Origin: MWEH01 sp035409945
Lineage (GTDB): Bacteria > Bacillota > Clostridia > Christensenellales > DTU072
Assembly (NCBI GenBank): GCA_035409945.1
Contig: DAONQC010000008.1
Span: forward strand, 1-64,000
Direction: 5' to 3'
DNA: 64,000 nt
The notes below the pieces were generated by a model that saw only the letters and a program-made list of their open reading frames with translations, had not been told where the DNA came from and searched no databases. A program made the position numbers and the translations under genes. Below are positions 8,144 through 16,857 of the stretch, one piece after another (within the stretch, counting starts at the first letter, position 1; the number at the start of each line of letters is the position of its first letter).

Positions 8144-9373
8144 TTATAACATCCAGGCAGGAATAATTAAATTATCACGATTAAAAGCAGAAACATTGTT
8201 TGCCATACAAATAACTGCACCAGTACTAATTTCAAGAGGTGATTTATTTAAAGTAGAGAACGTGCGTGTAATTCTTATGTCAGGGTTTACGGATTTTTTA
8301 ATTTCGATAGGATGTAATTTGTCATCTTTTTCTAAAACGATATCAATTTCTTTTCCGTCACGGTCTCTATAAAAGTAGAGATATGGTTCTGTGCCTGTAT
8401 TTTGATAGTTTTTAACTATTTCCGAAACAGCATAATTTTCAAATAGTGCGCCATTCATAGCGCCTTGTTCTGCCACTTCAGCAGAAGACCATCTAGTTAG
8501 ATAACAGACAAGTCCTGTGTCATAGAAATATACTTTAGGTGTTTTAATTGTGCGTTTTAAAACATTATTAGAGTAGGGATGTAACATAAAAACAATACCT
8601 AGAGTTTCCAAAACATTCATCCAGTTTTTGGCGGTTTGAACATCGATTTCTGCATCGGTAGCGATGGATTGGTAATTAAGCAGCTGGGCAGTGCGAGCAG
8701 CAACTGCGGTTATAAATTTATGAAATTTTAAAACATCAACAGATCCAGCAATATCTCGTACATCTCTTGAAATATATGTGGAAACATATGATGAGTAGTA
8801 TATATCTCTTTCAGCATAAGAGTCGATGATAAGTTGTGGCATCGAACCATTCCATATTCGAGAGAATACTTCAGTAGTAGATATTGGCGTTATTTTTTCC
8901 GATTCGTTAATTAATGAGGAAATATCTAAGTTGAGTAAAAAAGGAGTCTCGCCCATTATTTCACGCTGAGACATAGGAGATAAGTGCAAGATGGCGACAC
9001 GTCCTGCCAAAGATTCTTGTACGCCACGCATCAAACTAAAAACTTGTGACCCAGTCATCCAGAAATCACCAGGTGTTTTATGTGCATCTATGTGTATTTT
9101 AATGTATGTAAAAAGTTGTGGTGCATATTGAATTTCATCGATAAGTACTGGTGGTTTATAAATTTGCAAAAACAAGGCTGGATCTTTTTGAGCAACATCT
9201 CGAGCAGTTAAATCATCTAGCGTCACATAACGCCTTCCAATATTTTCTTTTTCAGCAAGCATTTGTAGCATGGTAGTTTTTCCAGTTTGCCTTGGTCCTG
9301 TCAAAAGTATTGAAGGGAATGACTTATTAAGCCTAGTGACCACATCTTCTAAATGCCGTGTAATATATGTCAT
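8144..9373 (-). CDS. AAA-family ATPase with DUF4143 domain
   Basis: About 409 residues, using the ATG at 9373; a TTG twelve bases upstream lies inside the ribosome site GGAGAAG, so the ATG is preferred. Walker A GPRQTGKTT (residues 26-34) and Walker B VLIDE (D79, E80) are followed by a DUF4143-type C-terminal half with a conserved E-I-D-I-V-L segment near residue 355. Members of this family are widespread, often isolated and variable between strains; the molecular role is not established. No partner gene is adjacent. The gene is framed by two related hairpin repeats, which hints at acquisition as a cassette. Confidence 0.82.
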   Translation of the reverse strand: MTYITRHLEDVVTRLNKSFPSILLTGPRQTGKTTMLQMLAEKENIGRRYVTLDDLTARDVAQKDPALFLQIYKPPVLIDEIQYAPQLFTYIKIHIDAHKTPGDFWMTGSQVFSLMRGVQESLAGRVAILHLSPMSQREIMGETPFLLNLDISSLINESEKITPISTTEVFSRIWNGSMPQLIIDSYAERDIYYSSYVSTYISRDVRDIAGSVDVLKFHKFITAVAARTAQLLNYQSIATDAEIDVQTAKNWMNVLETLGIVFMLHPYSNNVLKRTIKTPKVYFYDTGLVCYLTRWSSAEVAEQGAMNGALFENYAVSEIVKNYQNTGTEPYLYFYRDRDGKEIDIVLEKDDKLHPIEIKKSVNPDIRITRTFSTLNKSPLEISTGAVICMANNVSAFNRDNLIIPAWML

Positions 9374-9445
9374 ATTCTTCTCCAATCAAATATATTTCAT
9401 ATTACCATTATACATTACCAAAAAGGCTAAAATCAATGAATTTCT

Positions 9446-9489
9446 CGGCTAATCTTGGGTTATAGCCAAAGAATAGCCGATATTTTTAA
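9446..9489. repeat. 44-bp hairpin repeat, copy B
   Basis: Outer stem CGGCTA (9446-9451) / TAGCCG (9474-9479), inner TTGG/CCAA stem, then ATATTTTTAA. It is the direct-repeat partner of 8057-8100 and sits between the ATPase start and the csoR promoter. Confidence 0.7.
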
Positions 9490-9520
9490 AGATGTTGATG
9501 CATTTATAGTGATATATCGC

Positions 9521-9590
9521 TTTACGATTAGCCAGACAGGGTGTATATTATTATTACTACTAATATACCCGTAGGGGGTATATACGAGGT
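9521..9590 (+). promoter_or_regulatory. csoR promoter with CsoR-type operator
   Basis: -35 TTTACG (9521-9526), 17-bp spacer, -10 TATATT (9544-9549). Just downstream is the pseudo-palindrome TATACCCGTAGGGGGTATA (9564-9582), which matches the known G/C-tract operator of CsoR-family copper repressors. Position next to the start site fits repression of csoR and the ATPase gene, relieved by Cu(I). Confidence 0.85.
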
Positions 9591-9596
9591 GAAGAA

Positions 9597-9866
9597 ATGA
9601 GAACGAATGAACTTAATAAAAATTTAATAACAAGGCTTAATAGAATCGAAGGACAGGTCAAGGGAATCAGGCGTATGGTGGAAGAAAATGAAGAGTGTGA
9701 AGATATAATGATTCAGATTTTAGCCATACAAGGTGCTATTAGGCAGGTAGGGCAAAAGGTAGTTATGAACCACCTAAATAATTGTATTGTAGAAAGTATC
9801 CAAACTGGAAATCTAGAAGAAGTACAAAAGTTTAGTAAAATCTTAGACAAGTTCATTGCTAAATAA
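9597..9866 (+). CDS. csoR: CsoR-family copper-sensing transcriptional repressor
   Basis: 89-residue all-helical repressor of the CsoR/RcnR family. The N-terminal LITRLNRIEGQVKGIRRMVEE is the family signature. Cu(I) ligands are at C34, H59 and C63, with the same spacing (25, then 4) as the C-H-C set of Mycobacterium tuberculosis CsoR, which separates it from nickel (RcnR) and formaldehyde (FrmR) members. It is preceded by GAGGTG and by its likely operator. The P1B ATPase follows after 83 bp and is presumably co-transcribed. Confidence 0.92.
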   Translation: MRTNELNKNLITRLNRIEGQVKGIRRMVEENEECEDIMIQILAIQGAIRQVGQKVVMNHLNNCIVESIQTGNLEEVQKFSKILDKFIAK

Positions 9867-9949
9867 AGGATAAAATAGAGTAATGTTCAAAATAAATATA
9901 ACTATTCACATTACTTTAAATTCAAACGATATTATTTTACGAGGTCAAA

Positions 9950-12439
9950 ATGAGTGATGTATATAAATCTTGTGATGGGAAAACAATTTTGCAGAAATGT
10001 GCCTGCGCTGAAGAAATGCAAGCCATCCAAAAAGATATTTTAAAAGAGACAGTCGATATTTCTGCGAATACTAGTTGTTGCTGCGAGCATCAGCATGTTA
10101 ACGAAAATAATGAATTTGTAAGCAACTTAACAAAAACAGAAGGAACGTGTAACTGCAAGGCAACTTCATACGGTAGTTCAAAAAAAGACGGTAAAGAACA
10201 TCGTTCGGAAGAAGAGGAGACTTGTAGTTGTTGTTCAATCGAAATGGACGAGACAAGTAGCTGTAGCTTAGCATCGTCACACAGCAATACAAAAAGAGAA
10301 AAGGAAGATTGTCGTGAAACTGAAGGCGAAATTTGTAGTTGTTGTTTAATCGAAAGGGGCGAGACAAGTAACTGTAGCTTAACATCACATAATACAAAAA
10401 GAGAATGTGAAGCTAGTTATTCGGAAGAAGGTGAGATTTGTAGTTGTTGTTCAGTGCCACATAACGATACGGAGTCTGAGATAAAAGGGTGTTGTTCAGC
10501 TCCTACAAAGAACAAGAAAAAAAGTAAATCTATACTACTACTCGCTGTTTCTATAATAGCCGTGATATTAAGCTATATATTTTCTCGATTTGATATATAT
10601 TCTAAACTAGGGTCACATAAACTAGCAGTTTTGGACCCTGCTTGGATAGCCATTGTAATATCAGGGACCCCAATATTTAAGGCTGCATTATACAACCTAA
10701 AAAGGAAAAAGATAACAAGTGCGCTTCTTGTCACTATGGCAATTGTAGCTAGTATCATAATAGGGTTTATAGTTATATTTGGAGAAACTAATGCCGTGCA
10801 AGGGCATAATCATGGATTCTTTTTTGCAGCTGGCGAAGTAGCTGTGATAATGGCTATAGGGGGGGTTTTAGAAGATTTAACTTTATCAAAGTCTAGATCT
10901 GCAATTGAAAATCTCATTAAAATGCGACCTACTGTGGCGCTACGTAAAGAGGAAAACGGCGGCTTCAGGGAAGTTGAAATAGAAGATATTGTTGTAGGTG
11001 ATGTGGTTTTAGTAAGACCTAATGAAATTATCTCTGTCGATGGAATCATTGTACACGGCGAAACAGCTATTGATACCTCAAATATAACAGGAGAGTTTTT
11101 AGCAAAAGATAGCTACATTGGAGATCAAGTATACTCAGGAACTAAAAACCTTTCAGGAGCTATTGAAGTTAAAGTTACTACGCCTTCAAACGAAACAACT
11201 ATTTCTAAGCTAATCAGGTATGTAAAAGAAGCTTCAAAGAAAAAAGCACCAGTAGTAAAAGTAGCGGATAAAATGGCATCATATTTAGTTATTGGGGCAT
11301 TGCTAATTAGCATAGTTGTTTTCTTTACATCTTTATTTGGATTTAAGCTGTCACCACTTGAGTCGGTGCAAAGAGCTGCGACGATTTTAGTTGTTTTTTG
11401 TCCTTGTGCATTAGCTTTAGCAACACCAGTGGCGATAGCTGCTGGCATTGGCAACGCTAGTAAAAACGGTATTCTCATAAAGAGTGGACTGGCATTAGAA
11501 AAGATTACGAAAATTGATACTATAGCATTTGATAAAACCGGGACAATAACCGAAGGCAAGATTAATGTTGAAAAAGTATATCCGTACGAGATATCCGAAA
11601 AGGAGTTAATAATATACGCAGCTTCAGCAGAAAATAAAAGCGAGCATCCTATAGCAAAAGCAATACTTAAGTACAATAATTATGATATTTTAGAAAGCAC
11701 AAAAACTGTTAGTCTTTTAGGAATTGGTGTGGAGGCAAAAATCGGTGATAAAAAAGTTGGTGTATACAAAATAGATCATGTTAAAGATTTAATCCCGATA
11801 ATAGAATACGAAAAAATAGAAAAACTAGGACATACTGTTGTTTCTGTTTTGTTAGATGGTAAGTATATAGGCTCAATAACTTTAAGCGATACCCTAAGAG
11901 CAGATGCTGAATGGACAATTAAAGAGTTGAAAGATATGAACAAAGAATGTGTTATGCTGACAGGCGACAATTTAGAAAGTGCACTGATGATAGCAGAAAA
12001 AGTAGGTATAGATAATGTCAAGGCTAATCTTTTACCAGAAGATAAAGTAAGCATAATAGAGGAGCTCAAAAGAGATAATAAAAAAGCATTAATGGTAGGA
12101 GATGGTGTAAATGATGCGGCTGCTTTAGCTGTTGCTGATTCATCTATTGCGATAGCCGCAATGGAAAGTAGTGTTGCAATGGAAACGGCTGAAATTAGTT
12201 TAATGACTAAGAATATAAAAAAGATTCCATACTTATTCAGTCTCTCAAAAAGAACTTTGTTAACAATAAAAATTAATATAACCTTATCTTTATTGATAAG
12301 CATCACTTCCATAATATTATCTGCTTTAGGGCTAATTAACATTGTTGCAGGGGCGCTAATTCATAACGCAAGTAGTGTTTTGGTCACATTGCATTCCGCA
12401 CTGCTTTTAATGTACAAAAGAAAATCGCACTTAGCGTGA
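9950..12439 (+). CDS. Copper-type P1B heavy-metal-transporting ATPase with Cys-rich N-terminus
   Basis: 829-residue P-type ATPase, predicted to export Cu(I) across the membrane. Catalytic landmarks: TGEF actuator loop, the metal-passage motif CPC (484-486), phosphorylation motif DKTGT (D528), MLTGDN and GDGVNDAAA (about 716). The first ~180 residues hold no recognisable HMA domain. Instead they carry a Cys-rich region in which EICSCC(S/L)IE-like units repeat every 35-37 residues, with extra CC pairs: a plausible metal-binding tail. The segment GEVAVIMAIGGVLED and the C-terminal HNASS differ from classical CopA, so another soft metal remains possible; the CsoR neighbour with a C-H-C set favours copper. 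GAGGT precedes the ATG. Confidence 0.88.
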   Translation: MSDVYKSCDGKTILQKCACAEEMQAIQKDILKETVDISANTSCCCEHQHVNENNEFVSNLTKTEGTCNCKATSYGSSKKDGKEHRSEEEETCSCCSIEMDETSSCSLASSHSNTKREKEDCRETEGEICSCCLIERGETSNCSLTSHNTKRECEASYSEEGEICSCCSVPHNDTESEIKGCCSAPTKNKKKSKSILLLAVSIIAVILSYIFSRFDIYSKLGSHKLAVLDPAWIAIVISGTPIFKAALYNLKRKKITSALLVTMAIVASIIIGFIVIFGETNAVQGHNHGFFFAAGEVAVIMAIGGVLEDLTLSKSRSAIENLIKMRPTVALRKEENGGFREVEIEDIVVGDVVLVRPNEIISVDGIIVHGETAIDTSNITGEFLAKDSYIGDQVYSGTKNLSGAIEVKVTTPSNETTISKLIRYVKEASKKKAPVVKVADKMASYLVIGALLISIVVFFTSLFGFKLSPLESVQRAATILVVFCPCALALATPVAIAAGIGNASKNGILIKSGLALEKITKIDTIAFDKTGTITEGKINVEKVYPYEISEKELIIYAASAENKSEHPIAKAILKYNNYDILESTKTVSLLGIGVEAKIGDKKVGVYKIDHVKDLIPIIEYEKIEKLGHTVVSVLLDGKYIGSITLSDTLRADAEWTIKELKDMNKECVMLTGDNLESALMIAEKVGIDNVKANLLPEDKVSIIEELKRDNKKALMVGDGVNDAAALAVADSSIAIAAMESSVAMETAEISLMTKNIKKIPYLFSLSKRTLLTIKINITLSLLISITSIILSALGLINIVAGALIHNASSVLVTLHSALLLMYKRKSHLA
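10219..10460 (+). repeat. Tandem repeat encoding CSCC metal-binding-like blocks
   Basis: In-frame units start with TGTAGTTGTTGTT at 10223, 10334 and 10439 (periods 111 and 105 bp). The first two also share CGAGACAAGTA and AATACAAAAAGAGAA; the third is partial. The period resembles that of the degenerate duplicates found between genes. Confidence 0.85.
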
Positions 12440-12680
12440 TTTCCGAATCTACATTAGCGTTATATTCAACATGGCTTTTAACTTACGAAAGAAAAGGTAA
12501 ATCGCATTTAGCTTAACTGTAAGATTCGTGCAGTATTACATTTAGCACTGCTTTTATAGGCAAAAAGCCACACTCATAATAAAGATTAGGATTACTACAT
12601 TTTTGTCATCTCTAGCTCTTGTAAATATTAACGCTGGTGTTTTAGCGACATGATATTCAGACTGTTATATATCTATAAAA
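12390..12680 (+). repeat. Degenerate tandem copies of the ATPase gene 3' end
   Basis: The end of the ATPase gene (GCACTGCTTTTAATGTACAA, then AAAATCGCACTTAGCG) is echoed by GGCTTTTAACTTACGAAAG and AAATCGCATTTAGC at 12472-12512, by GCACTGCTTTTATAGGCAAA at 12545-12564, and by AACGCTGGTGTTTTAGCGAC near 12630-12650, which resembles AACGCAAGTAGTGTTTTGG of the coding region. No ORF is kept open. This fills the 357-bp gap before the epimerase gene together with the epimerase promoter. Confidence 0.65.
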
Positions 12681-12712
12681 TATTGCGCAGTAAAGCGTTA
12701 AAAAAATCAGTA

Positions 12713-12741
12713 TTGACAAAAGTTATTATGTGTAAGATATT
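12713..12741 (+). promoter_or_regulatory. Promoter for the epimerase gene
   Basis: -35 TTGACA (12713-12718, perfect), 17-bp spacer, -10 GATATT (12736-12741, 4 of 6). It lies about 55 bases before the start codon. Confidence 0.6.
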
Positions 12742-12796
12742 ATAAGTATAGATTAAGAAAAGTTATCTAGCTCGTATTTTGAAGTGGAGGTGAGAT

Positions 12797-13807
12797 ATGG
12801 ACAAGATATTTAAAAATGCAGAAAATCGCACATTTTTAATAACTGGAGCATCGGGATTTTTAGGCAAAGAAACGGTCAAATATATTTTAAGCGAAGGTGC
12901 AAAGGTAATAGCAATGGATTTAAAAATTGCAGATAAGCTTAAAGAAATGGAAAATCCTAATCTATCGTTTTTAGAAGCTGACTTATCAAAACCATATGAT
13001 TTTCCAGAAGGAGTAACAGATGTAATTCACGCAGCAGGTCGTGTTTCGGACTGGGGCCCATATCAAAAATTTTATGAGGCAAATGTTGTAATGACTGAAG
13101 ATTTGATGAAAAAGGCTAAAGATAGTGGTGTCAAAAACTTCTTATTCATAAGTACTATTGATATCCATGGATTATTAGGGCATGTCAATGAAACTGAAGA
13201 TGGCGTATATTACACTCCAACAGGTTTCTATGCTCAGACGAAAAAGGTTGCAGAAAAAATGGTAAGAGCATTTAACTCAGAAGAAATGAAGACGGTGTGT
13301 ATCCGTCCTTGTACAGTCTATGGTCCTGGAGACACAACTGTTCAAGGGCCAATTATGGATGCAATTTTAAAAAATCAGATGGGAGTAATAGACGGAGGAA
13401 AATATTTAACGTCAAGAGTATATGTAACCGATCTTGTGCAAGGATTATGTAGAACATTAGAATTTGGTACAGGTGGAGATGCCTACAACATAGTATCGGG
13501 TGAGAAAATTACTTGGAAAGAATGGGTTAATGCAATATCAAAAGAATTAGGAGTAAAACCGCCCAAACTATCATCCCCATATTTTATTGCCTATTTAGGT
13601 GCTTGTATTTTAGAAGGCGTGTATAAGCTGTTTAGAATAAAAAATGGTCCTATACTCACAAGAATGCGTATTCAACATGCAGGCCATGACTTTTATTTCC
13701 TTCCTACTAAAGCTACAAAAGAATTAGGATTTGAGCCCAAAATGCCTTGGCAAGAAGGTGTAAAAATAATGGTTAAGGAATATAAAGAACGAAAAGGAAT
13801 AAAATAA
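12797..13807 (+). CDS. NAD(P)-dependent epimerase/dehydratase (extended SDR) family protein
   Basis: 336-residue extended short-chain dehydrogenase/reductase. The Rossmann glycine motif TGASGFLG lies near residue 17, and a YAQTKK (YxxxK) active-site pair near 148, preceded by the STID segment typical of sugar-epimerase and 3-beta-hydroxysteroid-dehydrogenase-like members. RPCTVYGPGD is the family's substrate-domain landmark. The exact substrate is unknown. GGAGGTGAG precedes the ATG. It appears monocistronic. Confidence 0.83.
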   Translation: MDKIFKNAENRTFLITGASGFLGKETVKYILSEGAKVIAMDLKIADKLKEMENPNLSFLEADLSKPYDFPEGVTDVIHAAGRVSDWGPYQKFYEANVVMTEDLMKKAKDSGVKNFLFISTIDIHGLLGHVNETEDGVYYTPTGFYAQTKKVAEKMVRAFNSEEMKTVCIRPCTVYGPGDTTVQGPIMDAILKNQMGVIDGGKYLTSRVYVTDLVQGLCRTLEFGTGGDAYNIVSGEKITWKEWVNAISKELGVKPPKLSSPYFIAYLGACILEGVYKLFRIKNGPILTRMRIQHAGHDFYFLPTKATKELGFEPKMPWQEGVKIMVKEYKERKGIK

Positions 13808-14104
13808 CTATCGGTTTTGCGTATTATGCCGAAGTTTTAAAGTATCAGCATAGTGAATTTGGTAAAATGGTTTTCTTCGGCATAGTGTTTTGTTAGTTAT
13901 GAGAATATAGTAGTTTTTAACCGAACTATTAATTCTCATATTAATTACAAAGTTTGAACCCTTCATGGATTTTTAGGATTAAACGCAAATAGAATGCTTT
14001 TTTAACCGAACTTTTTTTACAATGCTCTTTTAAATTAGATATTTATTTGTTCGTGTGATATAATGATTTCGGTAACACAAATAAAAATATTTAGGAGGTG
14101 AAAT
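13808..14104. other. Intergenic region with inverted and direct repeats
   Basis: Contains TATGCCGAAG ... CTTCGGCATA (about 13826-13885, long loop), TATGAGAAT ... ATTCTCATA (about 13899-13940), and a direct repeat TTTTTAACCGAACT at 13914-13927 and 13999-14012, 85 bp apart. GATATAATG near 14059 is a possible -10 for the lipoprotein gene, with no clear -35. Confidence 0.45.
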
Positions 14105-14446
14105 ATGAAAAAAGTATTACCAGTAATTTCATTAGTTTTAGTAGTAGTTTTAGTAGCAATGTTTTTAGTAGCATGCGGACCATCCACAGTCGCCAAAGCT
14201 AAAGAAAACCTAAGTGAAGCAGGTTATTTAGTAGCCGGTGGACAGAGAGAAGCAGAAGGAGTTGTTGGTGTTATCATAGCAACCAAGTTAACGAGCTCCA
14301 TGACAGGTGTTCTTTATAGCTCAACATCAGCAGCAAATGCAGACTATAAGAAAATCAAAGAAGAACACCCAAATACAACTGTTGAAAAAATAGGAAAGTG
14401 GGTTGTCTGGGGCGACGAAGCCGCGATTAAAGCATTCAAAGGCTAA
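14105..14446 (+). CDS. Small putative lipoprotein
   Basis: 113 residues: a basic start, one hydrophobic stretch and the lipobox LVAC (Cys24), so it should be lipidated and anchored outside the membrane. The mature part (about 90 residues) has an N-terminal AKENLSEAGY helix and a VVWGDEAAIKAF end, like small secreted proteins of unknown function found in related anaerobes. I do not recognise a functional domain. AGGAGGTGAAAT precedes the ATG and an intrinsic terminator follows, so it is a separate transcription unit. Confidence 0.8.
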   Translation: MKKVLPVISLVLVVVLVAMFLVACGPSTVAKAKENLSEAGYLVAGGQREAEGVVGVIIATKLTSSMTGVLYSSTSAANADYKKIKEEHPNTTVEKIGKWVVWGDEAAIKAFKG

Positions 14447-14490
14447 GGTTAAATAAGAAAAAACTAATAATTAAACTTATTGAAATAGAA

Positions 14491-14519
14491 AACCATGCTC
14501 AAACGAGTGTGGTTTTTTA
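14491..14519 (+). terminator. Intrinsic terminator after the lipoprotein gene
   Basis: Stem AACCATGCTC (14491-14500) with GAGTGTGGTT (14505-14514), ten pairs including two G-T, an AAAC loop, then a T run. The rest of 14447-14759 shows no gene or clear signal other than the ribosome site of the methyltransferase. Confidence 0.88.
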
Positions 14520-14759
14520 TATGCTGTATTACTGTTTCTTTTATGAGAGAATAAGGTAAGGCAGTTAGTGCTTATTTTCAGTAAAATTGCTTTATAGTAA
14601 TCAATTGATTATAAAAAGATATATGCTAAAATTATAGAAGGCATGAACAATTCGTTATTGTATGATAAATAATGGCTATCAGTAAATGCACTAAATACTT
14701 AATTTAAATAAGTCTGTTTTGGTAAGGGCTACAATATACAAGGTTATAAGGAAGGCAAG

Positions 14760-15767
14760 ATGAATTACATAGGTTCAAAATACTCATTACTAGATTTTTT
14801 ACACCAAACTATTAGTAAAATTACAGGATATAAAGATGGCGACAATATTGTTTTTGCAGATTTACTTGCAGGAACTGGCGTTGTAGGTGCATATTACCGA
14901 AATCTCGGATGCACGGTTTTAGCAAATGATATTCAATATTATAGCTATGTTATGAATAAACATTACATCGAAGGCGATGATTCTATCGATACTTCGTACC
15001 TAGAAGAATTAAATTCATTAGAAGGAATTGAAGGGTTTGTATATAAAAACTACTGTTTAGGTTCTGGAAGCAATAGAATGTATTTTACAGATGAAAATGG
15101 TAAAAAATGCGATGCAATAAGAGTTAGAATTGAACAATTATACAAAGAAAGCAAAATTAATGAAAAGACATATTTCTTTTATTTAGCTAGCCTAATAAAC
15201 TCTATTGATAAGGTTGCAAACACAGCTTCAGTATATGGGGCATTTTTAAAACACATAAAAGCGTCTGCAGCAAAACCGCTTGTTCTTGAGCCTCTTGACA
15301 TTATTGATGGCCCAGTTGGTGAAACTTTTAATGAAGATATTAATGAACTGATAAAGAATATTAAAGGCGATGTTCTATATCTCGATCCACCATATAATGC
15401 TAGACAATACTGTTCAAACTATCATGTGTTAGAGACAATCGCAAAGTATGACAACCCAGTTCTTTCAGGTGTTACTGGGATGCGCGAAGCGAAAGAGCAA
15501 AAAAGTGAATTTTGTTCCAAAAGAACTGTAGAAAAGGCGTTTGATTACTTAATTAAAAATGCAAACTTTAAGTACATCTTTTTAAGTTACAATAATGAAG
15601 GGCTCATGAGCTTGCATACAATCAAAAACATAATGTCTAAGTATGGCAAATATTCATACAAGATAAAAGAACATAGAAGATTCAAGGCTGATAAGGATGA
15701 AAATAGAAACATAACCGCAAGCGCAACCGTCGAATATATACATTGTTTAGTTAAAAATAATAAATAA
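14760..15767 (+). CDS. D12-class N6-adenine DNA methyltransferase
   Basis: 335 residues. MNYIGSKYSLLDFL is the D12-class opening; the AdoMet-binding LLAGTGVVGAYY follows near residue 38, and the catalytic motif is DPPYNARQY near residue 209, which places it among N6-adenine methyltransferases of the M.FokI/DNA-adenine-methylase type. It would methylate adenine in a short unknown site. No restriction endonuclease, specificity subunit or phage gene is adjacent, so it looks like a solo enzyme. GGAAGGC precedes the ATG. Confidence 0.87.
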   Translation: MNYIGSKYSLLDFLHQTISKITGYKDGDNIVFADLLAGTGVVGAYYRNLGCTVLANDIQYYSYVMNKHYIEGDDSIDTSYLEELNSLEGIEGFVYKNYCLGSGSNRMYFTDENGKKCDAIRVRIEQLYKESKINEKTYFFYLASLINSIDKVANTASVYGAFLKHIKASAAKPLVLEPLDIIDGPVGETFNEDINELIKNIKGDVLYLDPPYNARQYCSNYHVLETIAKYDNPVLSGVTGMREAKEQKSEFCSKRTVEKAFDYLIKNANFKYIFLSYNNEGLMSLHTIKNIMSKYGKYSYKIKEHRRFKADKDENRNITASATVEYIHCLVKNNK

Positions 15768-15848
15768 ACGCTTTATACATCAGGCCTTTCTCTGTAAATA
15801 ATATATGCTGGTTCGTTATTATCCATAAAGATATTTTTTGTGGTTAAG

Positions 15849-15980
15849 GTTGTCAGTTGGAGCATTACTAGACATATACTTGAGCGTTACAGAGAAATTG
15901 ATTAGGTTTATCAGTTGTCATAGAAAGCAGGGCGGTTGATATACCTTCGAGCGTTACATCAAAGTAAGTGATTAAGTTAC
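15849..15980 (+). repeat. Degenerate tandem repeat, ~65 bp period
   Basis: Copy 1 (15849-15908) and copy 2 (15914-15980) share GTTGTCA, then AGCA, ATATAC, CGAGCGTTACA (copy 1 has TGAGCGTTACA) and GATTA-GTT. There is no ORF. Part of copy 2 and the following bases (TTACA, CAAAGT, GATTAA, CCTCG) loosely resembles the gap after aroC. The rest of the 313-bp gap before rubrerythrin shows nothing clear. Confidence 0.6.
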
Positions 15981-16080
15981 ATAAAGTGGCAAAATTCCTC
16001 GATTATAAAGCATAAAAAATATATAATGGTGGTAATAAAATAATATATGTAAGATCACTAGTTGGTCGAAGGGGTGGAAT

Positions 16081-16740
16081 ATGAAAAAATATCGTTGTAC
16101 AGTTTGTGGGTATATTTTAGAAGGTGAGTTAACCGCTGATTATACCTGCCCAGTTTGTAAAGTACCAGCAAGTAAATTTGTTTTAATTGAAGAAGTTGAT
16201 AAGGGCAATAAATATGCAGGAACACAAACTGAAAAGAATTTGCAAGATGCATTCGCAGGAGAAAGCCAAGCTAGAAACAAGTATACCTATTGGGCAAAAG
16301 TTGCCTCAAATGAAGGATACGATCAAATTGCAGAGCTATTTCTAAAAACAGCCCGCAATGAGCAAGAGCATGCGAAACTATGGTTTGAGGAGCTTGGTGG
16401 AATTAATACAACATCAGTTAATCTACTAAATGCTGCCGAAGGTGAAAACTATGAGTGGACGGAAATGTATGCTGACTTTGCTAATGTTGCTGAAAAAGAA
16501 GGATTCCCAGAACTTGCTAAAAAGTTTAGAGCAGTAGCGGCTGTAGAAAAAGCACACGAAGATAGATATCGTAAGCTTTTAAGCAATGTAGAGACTAAAA
16601 AGGTGTTTAAAAAGGCAGATACAACTACTTGGGAGTGCAGAGTTTGTGGACATCTAGTAGACTCAAAAGAAGCACCAAAGGCATGCCCGATTTGCAATTA
16701 TGCACAAAGTTTCTTCGAAGTCAGAGCGGAAAACTATTAA
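16081..16740 (+). CDS. Rubrerythrin with rubredoxin-like domains at both ends
   Basis: 219-residue non-heme iron protein that reduces hydrogen peroxide in anaerobes. It opens with a rubredoxin-like Cys4 module (YRCTVCGY ... CPVCK, residues 3-28), continues with the four-helix ferritin-like diiron domain ([32 protein letters not shown]) and closes with a second Cys4 module (WECRVCGH ... CPICN, about 183-208). The classic form has only the C-terminal rubredoxin and the reverse form only the N-terminal one; having both is less common. It is monocistronic, with a bidirectional terminator downstream. Confidence 0.92.
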   Translation: MKKYRCTVCGYILEGELTADYTCPVCKVPASKFVLIEEVDKGNKYAGTQTEKNLQDAFAGESQARNKYTYWAKVASNEGYDQIAELFLKTARNEQEHAKLWFEELGGINTTSVNLLNAAEGENYEWTEMYADFANVAEKEGFPELAKKFRAVAAVEKAHEDRYRKLLSNVETKKVFKKADTTTWECRVCGHLVDSKEAPKACPICNYAQSFFEVRAENY

Positions 16741-16796
16741 TCCAAAACAGCTTAATGTAGGTTTCTTAAACTATTAGATTTGGATACTAAACAAAA

Positions 16797-16826
16797 TACA
16801 ACCTCGCGATACTGCGAGGTTGTATT
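16797..16826. terminator. Bidirectional intrinsic terminator
   Basis: Perfect 11-bp stem TACAACCTCGC / GCGAGGTTGTA (16797-16807 / 16814-16824) with a 6-base loop, between the convergent rubrerythrin and SGNH-hydrolase genes. Confidence 0.85.
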
Positions 16827-16857
16827 ATTATGTAAAGTAGTGCTATTTATAGAAATG

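Noticed and set aside
8144..9385. TTG start at 9385 for the AAA ATPase
   Set aside because: It overlaps the ribosome site GGAGAAG, which is well spaced for the ATG at 9373.
9883..9957. 24-codon ORF overlapping the ATPase start
   Set aside because: The ribosome site is weak and the composition unremarkable; coupling to the ATPase is possible but unsupported.
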